DNA of 45,780 bases from CAYNEI01 sp964396185 (GCA_964396185.1 CAYNEI010000018.1:1-45780); one strand, 5' to 3'. Shown: positions 16,530-24,032, numbered from the stretch's first letter. Numbers and translations are program-made. The notes: a model not told the origin generated them from the letters alone.

Positions 16530-17351
16530 ATGGACGACGCCGCAACGCAGCGACCCATCACATCGACGTCGTCCAGCCAGGAGGCCACGGTGGTGCCCGT
16601 CGATTACGTCGACCGGGCCGAGAAGACCGTGCGCCGGGTCTCGGCCCACTGGGACCAGACTGGCTGGGACCTCTCTCCCCTGCTCGACAGCGTCTGCTCT
16701 CGGCTGGCCAGTGATGCCAACGAGGAGCTCCGCCAGGTGCTCACCACCCTCTCGGGCCGACTCCAGCTTCTGCGCCACCAGCTCGTGGGCGGGGACCGAG
16801 CCACGGCGCTCACCGACCTCGACGACCTCCTCCGTACGGTGGACAGGGCTGCAAGCGTTGTGAGCACTCACCTGGACCGCAACGAGGCTGCCAAGCTGCT
16901 CATCCGGCTCGACCCCGAGCCCCTGGACATCGAGTCCACGTTGCGCCGGCTCGGCCAGCAGGAAGCGCGCACCAGCGGCGTCGAGACGCGCTTCGACACC
17001 GAGCCCGTGAGCATCGAGGCCGACCGAACCAAGACGCGCGACGTGCTCTCCCATCTCCTCGCCCGAGCCGCTCGATCGAACGTGCCTGGCGGCTCGTTAG
17101 TGATCCGGCTCCAAGCGAGCTCGGACGGATGTGAGGGGTTCATCGGCTGCTCGCCCCCGCACGCCACCGTCGAGGACCTCATCGAGGAGCTCGATCGTCC
17201 ACTGGATCTCGCAGAGCACGGGGTCGACATCCCGTTCACCCGAGCCGTGCTCGAGCGACACGGTGGCACCCTCGTCGTCGACCAACCCGACGAGGACACC
17301 ACGGGCTACACCTTCACCCTTCCACGCACCCCTCAAGGAGCCCTCCCATGA
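16530..17351 (+). CDS. Histidine-kinase-like protein lacking the acceptor His and the ATP site
   Basis: 273 residues, soluble, paralogue of 15290-16084. The H-box region reads DANEELRQVLTTL: the acceptor His of the paralogue is replaced by Glu (E65). The HATPase remnant keeps RAVLERHGGTLVVDQP and YTFTLP but lacks the N, G1 and G2 boxes. By sequence it can neither autophosphorylate nor accept phosphate at the usual site, and the Glu may mimic a charged state (inference). The ATG follows a TATA box at -30. The gene overlaps the next one by four bases (ATGA). The N-terminal 20 residues are Ser/Thr-rich and probably flexible. Confidence 0.8.
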   Translation: MDDAATQRPITSTSSSQEATVVPVDYVDRAEKTVRRVSAHWDQTGWDLSPLLDSVCSRLASDANEELRQVLTTLSGRLQLLRHQLVGGDRATALTDLDDLLRTVDRAASVVSTHLDRNEAAKLLIRLDPEPLDIESTLRRLGQQEARTSGVETRFDTEPVSIEADRTKTRDVLSHLLARAARSNVPGGSLVIRLQASSDGCEGFIGCSPPHATVEDLIEELDRPLDLAEHGVDIPFTRAVLERHGGTLVVDQPDEDTTGYTFTLPRTPQGALP

Positions 17352-17818
17352 CCACTGACAACGGAACGAAACCACTCGTCTACATCGTCGACGATGAGCC
17401 CGAGCTTCGGGAACTGTTACGGGAAGCCCTCACGAGTGAGGGCTACGAGGTCGAGACCCTGTGGAACGGGAACGAACTCCTCAACCGCGTCGAGGAGCGC
17501 CACCCGAACCTGATCCTGCTCGACATCACCATGCCAGGGCTCTCGGGCTGGGTCGTCCAGAAGCGGCTCACCACGAACGAGGCCACGCGAGACATCCCGG
17601 TCATCGCAGTGACCGCGCGCGGAGGACCCAGCGTCGAGGCATCCGCCCGCCGAACCCTGCACTTCGCCGACTTCGTGCGCAAACCCTTCAGCCTGGACGA
17701 TCTCTTGGCTCGGGTGCAAGCCGCCCTGGCCAAGGCCCCCGCTGGCGCCACGGGCGCCACAGGCGCCAACCCCGCCTTGGATCCAGAGGCACCGGACCAC
17801 GCGTCAGCGGCAGGATGA
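17348..17818 (+). CDS. Stand-alone response regulator receiver domain (REC)
   Basis: 156 residues. One REC domain (about 9-125) with IVDDEP (D15, D16), phospho-acceptor D59 (LILLDITMPG), AVTARGG and VRKPF. An Ala/Gly/Pro-rich tail of about 28 residues (including repeated ATG-type turns) follows and is probably disordered. There is no DNA-binding or enzymatic domain. The start overlaps the preceding kinase-like gene. It is closely related to the REC at 16095, in keeping with duplication of the two-gene module. Confidence 0.9.
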   Translation: MTTDNGTKPLVYIVDDEPELRELLREALTSEGYEVETLWNGNELLNRVEERHPNLILLDITMPGLSGWVVQKRLTTNEATRDIPVIAVTARGGPSVEASARRTLHFADFVRKPFSLDDLLARVQAALAKAPAGATGATGANPALDPEAPDHASAAG

Positions 17819-17831
17819 AGAGGAACACACC

Positions 17832-18911
17832 TTGGCCTGGTTCACATGGGAGAAGGTAAGCGCTGACACACGGGATGGGTCCAGCAAGCCGGACGGCCAA
17901 CGCGAAGGCCGCCACCAGGGCGCGATGCTCTACGTGGTCGACGACGATGCCCGGATCCGCGAGCTTCTTCGTGAAGGCCTCGTTGGCGCGGGGTTCCAGG
18001 TGGAGACGTTCTGGAACGGGCAAGAGCTCGTCCGTCGCCTGGCCAAGAGCCGGCCAGACGCCATCCTTCTCGATATCAAGCTGCCAGGCCCATCCGGGTT
18101 CCATGTCAAACGCGTGCTCGACCGCTACGATGTCACGCGCCAGATCCCCGTGCTCGCCGTGACCATCGTGCGCCCGCCGCTCGACGCCCGTGGCCAAGCC
18201 CAGAAGGAGAGCTTCAGTGATTACATCCAGAAGCCCTTCGAGCTCGACTATCTGATCGAGCGCATCGAGCTCGCCCTCGACCGAGCCCCAGACCGGCTCA
18301 ACGAACCCATCCTCGAGCCCATCGAAGGCCCAACTCGCCCCAACGAAGCATCCACCGAAGGCCCGGCTCACCCCACCGAAACATTCACCGAAGCATCCAC
18401 CGCAGGGGCCCCCCGAGCCACCGAGGCAACCCCCCAAGGCACGGTCCACGAACCGCTCCAGGGAGCGACAACGCAGACCGCAAGCAGGCGCGAGGCCATG
18501 GGCCCCCGCGTCTTCGTGGTCGACGACGACCCCAGCTTGCGCGAGCTCGCCGCGACGGTCCTGGCTGGGCACGGCTACCAGGTTGAGAGCTTCGAAGGCG
18601 GCGCGCCCATGCTCGAGGCGCTCTCCACCCATCCACCGGAGCTGATCCTCCTGGATCTGACCATGCCGGGCATGGATGGGATCGAGGTCATGGGGCGCTT
18701 GGCCAGCGATCTCACCACGCGGCGCATCCCGGTGATCGCGGTCACGGCCCGCGGCACGGATCGCTCGGCTGAGGTGGCCAAGTGGTCGCTGGGCTTCGCC
18801 GACTACGTGCGCAAGCCCTTCGAGGCCGACGAGCTCATCGCTCACGTGGAAGCGATCCTCCCCTGCTCACCGGCGCCAGCCATGGACAGCCGGGAGCCGG
18901 CCGAGGCGTGA
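17832..18911 (+). CDS. Tandem double-receiver (REC-REC) protein
   Basis: 359 residues. First REC (about 32-150) with VVDDD, acceptor D81 (AILLDIKLPG) and IQKPF, but an unusual AVTIVRPP in place of the VTARG switch segment. A 75-residue Pro/Thr/Glu-rich linker follows (about 155-225; repeats of the EGPxxPxE and EAST type), then a second REC (about 226-345) with VVDDDP, D275 (LILLDLTMPG), VTARG and VRKPF. There is no output domain. The TTG start at 17832 follows GAGGA; the ATG at 17925 (before LYVVDD) is the alternative and would remove an N-terminal extension of unknown role. Two acceptor aspartates in one chain suggest a phosphate sink or integrator. Confidence 0.87.
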   Translation: MAWFTWEKVSADTRDGSSKPDGQREGRHQGAMLYVVDDDARIRELLREGLVGAGFQVETFWNGQELVRRLAKSRPDAILLDIKLPGPSGFHVKRVLDRYDVTRQIPVLAVTIVRPPLDARGQAQKESFSDYIQKPFELDYLIERIELALDRAPDRLNEPILEPIEGPTRPNEASTEGPAHPTETFTEASTAGAPRATEATPQGTVHEPLQGATTQTASRREAMGPRVFVVDDDPSLRELAATVLAGHGYQVESFEGGAPMLEALSTHPPELILLDLTMPGMDGIEVMGRLASDLTTRRIPVIAVTARGTDRSAEVAKWSLGFADYVRKPFEADELIAHVEAILPCSPAPAMDSREPAEA

Positions 18912-18914
18912 CCC

Positions 18915-18965
18915 TACACCCACTACCACCACTACCACCCACCTAGCACCCACCTAGCACCCACG
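18915..18965. repeat. C/A-rich short tandem repeats after the signalling cluster
   Basis: Runs of CACTAC/CACCAC units are followed by two copies of CACCTAGCACC. The whole 18912-19069 interval is C-rich on the plus strand and unstructured. It separates the signalling cluster from the dehydrogenase and may contain the terminator of the former. No gene is seen. Confidence 0.5.
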
Positions 18966-19039
18966 TCTCCACCCAGCGAGCCCAGACCCAGCCCCCTGCC
19001 CCCACACCACGGCCCGCGTGTTCCTACTCGACCCCCCTG

Positions 19040-19047
19040 TTCTTAAC
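19040..19047 (+). promoter_or_regulatory. TATA-like box of the short-chain dehydrogenase gene
   Basis: TTCTTAAC lies 23-30 bases before the ATG at 19070, which has no ribosome-binding site, fitting leaderless transcription. Confidence 0.5.
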
Positions 19048-19069
19048 CCCCCAGCAGGTTCGCGGCCCC

Positions 19070-19816
19070 ATGGATGATCGACCGCGCGCAGCCCTCGTGA
19101 CCGGCGCGAGCCGAGGCATCGGGGCGGCCACCGCCCGTCGGCTGGCCCGGGATGGCATGGACATCGTCGTGCACTACCACGAGCACCGCGACGGGGCAGA
19201 GGCCACCGCCAGAGTGATCCGTGAGGCGGGCCAGGAGGCCATCCTCGTCCAAGCCGACCTGGGAGAGGCTGACCAGGCCGAGGCGCTGGCGGACGAGGCG
19301 CTGGGCGCCTACGACCACCTGGAGGCGGTCGTGAACAACGCGGGCATCTACCCGCGCCAACCCATCGAGGAGATCTCCGCCGACCAATTCGAGAGCGTGC
19401 TCCGGGTGAACACCCACAGCGCGTTCAACGTGACCCGCCGGCTCGTCCCGACGCTCAAGCAGCGCGGCGGCGGCCGCGTGGTGAACATCTCCAGCATCCT
19501 GGCCGTGTACGGGTCCAGCCACGGCGTCCACTACACGGCCAGCAAGGCCGCCCTGCTCGGCTTGACCCGGGCCATGGCCCGGGAGCTCGCGCCCCACGGG
19601 ATCCGGGTCAACGCCGTGTGCCCCGGCTACATCGAGACCGACATCCTCGCCCAGGACACACACGAACAGCGGGCCAAGCGCAACGAGCGCGTGCCCATGG
19701 GCCGCGTGGGCCAACCAGAGGAGATCGCCGGTGTCGTGAGTTTCCTGGTTGGCCCGGATGCCAGCTACATCACAGGCCAGACGCTGCACGTGAACGGCGG
19801 GTTGTGGATCGGGTGA
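19070..19816 (+). CDS. Short-chain dehydrogenase/reductase, FabG-like
   Basis: 248 residues, classical SDR. Cofactor loop TGASRGIG (11-18), NNAG (89-92), catalytic S142, Y155 and K159 (YTASK), and the PGYIETD segment after strand 6. The C-terminus GQTLHVNGG is typical of 3-oxoacyl-[ACP] reductase-like members. Substrate is uncertain: acyl thioester, sugar or other secondary alcohol. There are no fatty-acid synthesis neighbours, so the FabG label describes fold and motifs only. It is a single gene with its own promoter, convergent with the secreted unknown at 19827. Confidence 0.9.
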   Translation: MDDRPRAALVTGASRGIGAATARRLARDGMDIVVHYHEHRDGAEATARVIREAGQEAILVQADLGEADQAEALADEALGAYDHLEAVVNNAGIYPRQPIEEISADQFESVLRVNTHSAFNVTRRLVPTLKQRGGGRVVNISSILAVYGSSHGVHYTASKAALLGLTRAMARELAPHGIRVNAVCPGYIETDILAQDTHEQRAKRNERVPMGRVGQPEEIAGVVSFLVGPDASYITGQTLHVNGGLWIG

Positions 19817-19826
19817 GCTACGCCCG

Positions 19827-20414
19827 TCACTTGTCCAAGGTGAACGTGGTGACCAGCTCGATGGGTTGGTCGAGGTAGGCGCGCACGGTCCCAGGCCCAG
19901 GTGGGCCCCATGCCACCGAGATCTCGTGACCGTCACCGAGGAACTCCTGTTCGACGACGGCTGTCGTGTTCGGGTACACCTGGAACCAGTAGGTGACCTG
20001 CCCGTCCGTGTAGGATGCCGAGAGCTCCCGGGTGGCCTGTGAGCGCGGGGTCCAGTTGAACGTGAACTCGACCGCGGTGACCGTCCCGTCGAGCTCGAAT
20101 GGGAAGCTGGCCTCGCCTTCGCCGTCCTCCTGGATGCATCCGCCGTACGGGTCCGCATCCACGCAGACGCCGTTGCGTAGGCGGCCCTCTCGCTCGAACG
20201 TGACGGTGCCGTCATCGGCAGCGTCCTCATGGCTGGGTTCGGGGACTGGGTCGTAGGCGACGGCCACGTCGGCCTCGGCGGTGCCAGCGTCGTCCGTGTC
20301 CACGTCAAGCTCGGTGTCGTCGTTCTGGGGCTCGGTGAGCAGGACCGTGGCAACCCCTGCGCTCAACGCGAGCCAGGAGAGCAGCATGGGTCGCCAGGCT
20401 GGACCTGGATCCAT
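19827..20414 (-). CDS. Secreted or membrane-anchored protein of unknown function
   Basis: 195 residues. An N-terminal hydrophobic segment (about 8-27, PMLLSWLALSAGVATVLL) is a signal or anchor, followed by an Asp/Glu-rich linker (about 30-70) and a probable beta-sandwich domain (about 70-195) with one Cys pair (NGVCVD, GGCIQ). No family is recognised. The Asp-rich linker is typical of exported archaeal proteins. The ATG at 20412-20414 follows GAGGA. It ends 10 bases from the convergent dehydrogenase stop. Confidence 0.7.
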   Translation of the reverse strand: MDPGPAWRPMLLSWLALSAGVATVLLTEPQNDDTELDVDTDDAGTAEADVAVAYDPVPEPSHEDAADDGTVTFEREGRLRNGVCVDADPYGGCIQEDGEGEASFPFELDGTVTAVEFTFNWTPRSQATRELSASYTDGQVTYWFQVYPNTTAVVEQEFLGDGHEISVAWGPPGPGTVRAYLDQPIELVTTFTLDK

Positions 20415-20456
20415 GGGGATTCCTCGCCCGTGGAGGGGTGAGGGGCGCCAAAAATG

Positions 20457-21677
20457 TTACTCCTCGTTGAACCGCTTGAGCTCCAGATCGCTGGCGCCCA
20501 AGCAGTACAGCAGGCCGGCGATGTTGTCCTTGGTGATCTGGCCGTCGGCTGCGCGACGGAGGACCTCTTTCGCGTTGAACGCGATGCCTAGCCCCGCGTT
20601 CTTGAGCATGATCTGGTCGTTGGCGCCATCACCGATGGCCACCACCTCGTCCAGCGGGATGTTCTCGCGCTTGGCTAGCTCTTCGACGAGCTCGCCCTTG
20701 CGCTCCCGGTCGATGATCTCGCCCTCTACCTCGCCCGTGAGCTTGCCGTCCTTGACGACCAGCCGGTTGGCGAAGGCGTAGTCGAGGCCGAGCTGCTCCT
20801 GGAGCCGGTCGGTGAAGAAGGTGAACCCGCCGCTGATCAGCGCCACCTTGAAGCCCATCTGCTTGAGCACGCGCACGAGATCCGAGGCGCCCGGGGTGAG
20901 GTGCATGGACTCTGCGACCTGATCCATCTCCTCGATCGAGAGGCCCTTGAGCATGGAGACGCGCTTGTGGAGGGCCTCCTGGAACTCCAGCTCGCCCTCC
21001 ATGGCGCGCTTGGTGAGCGCTTCGACCTCGGCCTCTGCGCCGGCCGCCTTGGCCAGCTCGTTGATGACCTCGCCCTGGATGAGCGTGGAGTCCATGTCGA
21101 AGACGACCAGGCGCCGGCGGGTGCGGTGGATGCCGTGGGGTTGGACGACCACGTCCACGCCGATGGCCTCGCACGTGGAGCGCACGTCCTCGCGGAGGGC
21201 GTCGATGTCCACGGGCTCGCCGTTGGAGCCCCCGACGTCCACGATGATCTCGAAGGCCATGAACTCGCCCGAGGCGACCTGGTGGGTCTGGATGATGGGC
21301 ACGCGGTGGTCCTGGATCGTGCGCACGATGGCATGCATGACCCCGATCTTGTCGGCCCCGATGATGGTCATGACCTGAAGATCCCGGGCCGGTGGGTCGG
21401 GCTCGGAGGCCTCCACGGCCACGCTGGCCTCCACGCCGAGCCCCTTGAGCCGGGTGGTGAGCACGTCCCCCATGCGCGAGAGCCGCTTGCGCTCGCCCTT
21501 GGCCTCGGGATCGGGGTCCTCGATGAGCATCAGGATCGTGAGCAAGCCGCGGACCTGGCGCTGTTCGACGTGGACGATGTTCCCGCGCAGGGCCGTGACG
21601 AGGCCAGCGATCTCAGCCAGGAGCCCGTCGCGGTCCTTGGCGACCGCCTGGACGGAGAGCACGTAGTCGGGTTGCAC
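20457..21677 (-). CDS. serB: Phosphoserine phosphatase with tandem ACT domains
   Basis: 406 residues from a GTG at 21675-21677. The longer open frame would run through hicA and its N-terminus is not protein-like. Two ACT-like regulatory domains (about 1-90 and 95-180; for example TIIGADKIGVMHAIVRTI) precede a HAD phosphatase domain with FDMDSTLI (nucleophile and acid/base Asp), motif II ISGGF, and GDGANDQIML. It catalyses the last step of serine synthesis; the ACT pair suggests feedback control by an amino acid. The layout matches the longer SerB2 type. A short perfect hairpin at 21705-21719 lies just before the start. The gene lies directly downstream of hicA on the same strand. Confidence 0.9.
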   Translation of the reverse strand: MQPDYVLSVQAVAKDRDGLLAEIAGLVTALRGNIVHVEQRQVRGLLTILMLIEDPDPEAKGERKRLSRMGDVLTTRLKGLGVEASVAVEASEPDPPARDLQVMTIIGADKIGVMHAIVRTIQDHRVPIIQTHQVASGEFMAFEIIVDVGGSNGEPVDIDALREDVRSTCEAIGVDVVVQPHGIHRTRRRLVVFDMDSTLIQGEVINELAKAAGAEAEVEALTKRAMEGELEFQEALHKRVSMLKGLSIEEMDQVAESMHLTPGASDLVRVLKQMGFKVALISGGFTFFTDRLQEQLGLDYAFANRLVVKDGKLTGEVEGEIIDRERKGELVEELAKRENIPLDEVVAIGDGANDQIMLKNAGLGIAFNAKEVLRRAADGQITKDNIAGLLYCLGASDLELKRFNEE

Positions 21678-21704
21678 TGCGCCCTCAACGGGCAACCCAG
21701 TACA

Positions 21705-21719
21705 AGGGCCTTCGGCCCT
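21705..21719 (-). terminator. Short hairpin at the hicA 3' end
   Basis: AGGGCC-TTC-GGCCCT is a perfect 6-bp hairpin overlapping the hicA stop codon and lying about 30 bases before serB. It could terminate hicA or cover the serB leader. It has no T-run, so the assignment is weak. Confidence 0.3.
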
Positions 21720-21942
21720 AGAGCAAACCGAGGAACTCGGCCCGATCCAGTTCAGCATCTCGGATGATCTTGCGGAGAAGGCCGGGGCGGATGTCCTCCC
21801 CTGGATGGTTCGGGACGACCACCGACCGGCCATCTGCGTGCCTGAAGAACACGTGGCTACCCTTCTGGCGGACGAGTTCGAACCCTACTTTCCGCAGAGC
21901 CTTTCGGACCTTGCGGAACGGTTGAGGGGTTAATCGCGTCAC
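21718..21942 (-). CDS. hicA: HicA-family toxin (mRNA interferase)
   Basis: 74 residues, full length for HicA. It shows the double-stranded-RNA-binding-like fold signature KALRKVGFELVRQKGSHVFF, with the catalytic His at H30 (GSH), followed by VVVPNHPGEDIRPGLLRKIIRDA and EEFL-like AEFLGLL. It is expected to cleave mRNA and to be held inactive by the HicB protein encoded just upstream. The GTG start is about 28 bases after a TATA box, so hicA can be transcribed alone. Order is antitoxin then toxin, the reverse of the classical hicA-hicB order. Confidence 0.9.
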   Translation of the reverse strand: MTRLTPQPFRKVRKALRKVGFELVRQKGSHVFFRHADGRSVVVPNHPGEDIRPGLLRKIIRDAELDRAEFLGLL

Positions 21943-21966
21943 GACAAGAAGGTTTATCCGTCACTC

Positions 21967-21974
21967 GATATAAC
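21967..21974 (-). promoter_or_regulatory. TATA box dedicated to hicA
   Basis: Minus strand GTTATATC, 25-32 bases before the GTG start of hicA and 60 bases after the hicB stop. It indicates separate leaderless transcription of the toxin. Confidence 0.6.
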
Positions 21975-22035
21975 CGCTGCGAATCCGCTTCTCATGTTTC
22001 CCCTGGACCCCTATTGGACAGGCTTGGACGGGTCC

Positions 22036-22245
22036 TTAGACCTCGACCACTTGGACCCCTCTGAAGCGGGTCAGCTCCCGATCAGAGAGAGGTTCCTCTT
22101 CGAGATAGAGCTGGATCGCCTCCCTCATCCGTTCGATGAGTGCATCCATCGTTTCTGCTTGCGAGTGGCATCCTGGGAGCTCTGGGACACTACCGATGAG
22201 CCAGCCGTCCTCGTCACTCTCCACGATCACCGTGAACTCGGTCAT
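22036..22245 (-). CDS. hicB: HicB-family antitoxin
   Basis: 69 residues starting MTEFTVIVESDEDGW, with the HicB signature VPELPGCHSQAETMDALIERMREAI and ending shortly after LYLEEE. This is the short partial-RNase-H-like form without a C-terminal DNA-binding domain, so autoregulation, if any, needs another route. The ATG at 22243-22245 lies about 30-37 bases after a TATA-like GTTTAAGG. A longer open frame runs upstream into the hairpin region but is Arg/Pro-rich and not credible. It lies upstream of hicA on the same strand. Confidence 0.88.
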   Translation of the reverse strand: MTEFTVIVESDEDGWLIGSVPELPGCHSQAETMDALIERMREAIQLYLEEEPLSDRELTRFRGVQVVEV

Positions 22246-22274
22246 CTCGCTCGCATCCACGTAGACCTTACGGG

Positions 22275-22282
22275 CCTTAAAC
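22275..22282 (-). promoter_or_regulatory. TATA-like box of hicB
   Basis: Minus strand GTTTAAGG, about 30-37 bases before the hicB ATG. This is independent of the hicA promoter. Confidence 0.5.
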
Positions 22283-22578
22283 CCACCTGGAACGGACCGG
22301 ACCGACAGGCTCGGGCTTAAGACGCAGAAGGAGCTTCTTCCAAGCGGCGGCGCGCCTAATGGGCGCCCGGCGAGCGGGCCGACAAGCGGGGTACCCTCCC
22401 CGTGGCCTGACGATGAGACCGGGACAACGCGCCGCCGGAAATTAGCCCCGGGACCGGCAGCCCCGCGGCCGGCCGCAAGGCCGAGCGGGAAGCACCGGGA
22501 AAGCGCCCCCTGGGTCAACCCCTGGAGCCGGCCGAAACTGGCCGTAGTGATGAAGGAGGGAGTTACGTGGGGGCTACA

Positions 22579-22714
22579 CCGGGGCATCCTTCTCACGGCT
22601 TCCCAACTGCGTAGCCGTGAGAAGGATGCCCCGGGAACCCGAACCGCTGGCGCACTTGGGCGGCGGTTCGGGTGAACCTGGAGGCCAGTCGACACCGCGT
22701 AGCTGGCCTCCAGG
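22579..22714. repeat. Array of three long perfect hairpins, left of the gap
   Basis: Three consecutive perfect inverted repeats: 22579-22600 with 22613-22634 (22 bp, 12-base loop); 22637-22647 with 22663-22673 (11 bp, 15-base loop); 22677-22688 with 22703-22714 (12 bp, 14-base loop containing TCGACACCGC). The interval 22283-22950 has no credible gene on either strand. Its left part (22330-22560) is GC-rich with small hairpins and is otherwise featureless. The hairpins could be a structured RNA, terminators, or repeats that broke the assembly. Confidence 0.6.
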
Positions 22715-22819
22715 GCGGCCGCGCGCCCCGGGCCGCGCCCACCCACCCACCGGGCCCGGCGGCCGGGCCCCCCACCCCCCCCCACACCCAACCACCGCAC
22801 TCAAAACCCCCCACCCAGG

Positions 22820-22829
22820 NNNNNNNNNN
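22820..22829. other. Assembly gap (10 N)
   Basis: Ten undetermined bases lie between C-rich sequence on the left and TGGGGGTTAAC on the right. The gap sits in the middle of the hairpin cluster, so real sequence of unknown length may be missing. Confidence 0.95.
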
Positions 22830-22840
22830 TGGGGGTTAAC

Positions 22841-22995
22841 TGGGTGGCCTGTCGACACCGCTTTGCTGGCCTCGTGGGGGGCTGAGCGACCGGGCCTGCG
22901 CCAGCGCACGATCGGGCCCGGTCGCTCGGCCAGACCTCCACGCCGAACACCATGCGACGGATCTCAATCCGCGTAACCGTGGGAAGGCTGCCCCG
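22841..22995. repeat. Hairpin and degenerate repeat copies, right of the gap
   Basis: The stretch near 22850 repeats GTCGACACCGC from the third hairpin left of the gap, again between GGCC boxes. Bases 22884-22896 and 22915-22927 form a perfect 13-bp hairpin with an 18-base loop. Bases 22973-22995 match 22611-22633 (an arm of the 22-bp hairpin) with three differences in 23. The two sides of the gap are therefore related copies. Confidence 0.5.
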
Positions 22996-22999
22996 ATCC

Positions 23000-23975
23000 C
23001 TACGCGGTGGCTATCGAGATGACGAGCTTCCCCTGCACGTTGGCCGCCCCGAGCTCCTCCAGCGCTCGGGGGACCTCAGCCAGCGGGTAAACGCGATCAA
23101 CCACCGCCTCGATCTCATCCGAGGCCACACGCGCAGCCAGCTCGTCGAGGCGCCAGTTCGTCTTCGCGGCCAGAACCTCGAAGCGCCGCCCCTCCCGGAA
23201 GCGCGCGAAGGGCATCCACGCCAGGCACTCCAGGATGCGGGGCACCGTGCCGCCGATCAGGGTGTAGGTCCCACGTGGGGCGAGCACCCGGTTGTATGCC
23301 CACATGGAACGGTGGGCGGTTACGTCTACGACCCGGTCGTACCTGCGGCCTTGCTCGGCGAAGTCCTCGCTCGTGTAGTCGACCACGTGATCTGCCCCGA
23401 GCGAGCCCATATGGTCGGCCTTGTCGCCCGTGTCGACACCCGTCACCTCAGCCCCTACGGCCTTGGCCAACTGGATCGCGAACGAGCCCACGCCTCCGCC
23501 TGCTCCGTTGATGAGCAGCCGTTGGCCTGTCTGGATCGGGACGGGCTCGACGAGGGCCTGGAGCGCCATGCAGTCCGGCCTGCGGGATCGCTGCTGCTTG
23601 CTCGAAGGGGAGCTCCGGGGGCTTCGCAACGACCGCAGTCTCTGGGACGCACACGGACTGGGCGAACCCACCCCAGTTGCTGGCTGAGAGATCGCCCATC
23701 ACGGCATCGCCAGGTTCGAACCGGGTCACATCCGAGCCTGTAGCCTCGATGACCCCCGCGATGTCCCCGCCTGGGATGCCGTGGTCCGGGCGCGCCAGGG
23801 CCCAGCCGCGGTAGACCAGCGGCCGGCCGCGCACGAGGTCGAGGTCCCACGGGTTGACGCCGGCGGCACGGACGCGGACGAGGACCTCGCCGGGGCGAGG
23901 CACTGGTTCGTCCACCTCGCGGAGCGCGAGGACCTCGGTCGGCGGCCCGAACCGATCCTGGAGGATCGCCTTCAT
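23000..23975 (-). pseudogene. NAD(P)H:quinone oxidoreductase (zinc-independent MDR), frameshifted
   Basis: The N-terminal half, from the ATG at 23973-23975 (MKAILQDRFGPPTEVL), reads in one frame to LPFEQAAAIPQAG. The rest (ALQALVEPVPIQTGQ, the cofactor loop INGAGGGVGSFAIQLAK, down to GKLVISIATA) continues in another frame. One extra base around 23570-23577 explains the break; removing it restores AGLMALQAL, as expected in this family, and a protein of about 324 residues. Both halves are otherwise intact, so this is either a very recent pseudogene or an assembly error. The family reduces quinones or enones with NADPH. It is divergent from aIF2-beta across a shared TATA-like element. Confidence 0.85.
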
Positions 23976-24000
23976 CGCATACGCTGACCGAGCCGAACCT

Positions 24001-24008
24001 TCTAATAC
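24001..24008. promoter_or_regulatory. Shared TATA-like element between two divergent genes
   Basis: TCTAATAC (minus strand GTATTAGA) is the only AT-rich stretch in the 57-base intergenic region. Its centre is about 28 bases from the ATG at 24033 and about 30 bases from the ATG at 23975, the right spacing for leaderless transcripts in both directions. Confidence 0.55.
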
Positions 24009-24032
24009 GTCCCGACCCTGCTTGCTTCCATC

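Noticed and set aside
15290..17351. Two ordinary histidine kinases
   Set aside because: The N, G1 and G2 boxes are missing from both and the acceptor His from the second, so the ordinary label would be misleading.
18915..18965. CRISPR array
   Set aside because: The repeats are 6-11 bases, directly adjacent and without spacers; no cas genes are present anywhere in the window.
21678..21833. Longer N-terminus for SerB
   Set aside because: It would overlap hicA completely out of frame and adds no ACT-like sequence.
22330..22600. RNase P, 5S or tRNA gene
   Set aside because: Short GAAA-containing hairpins are present, but no T-arm consensus, no acceptor-stem pairing and no RNase P core motifs.
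22036..22800. Long N-terminal extension of HicB
   Set aside because: The extension is Arg/Pro/Gly-rich, runs through the hairpin array, and the HicB domain starts precisely at the internal ATG behind a TATA-like box.
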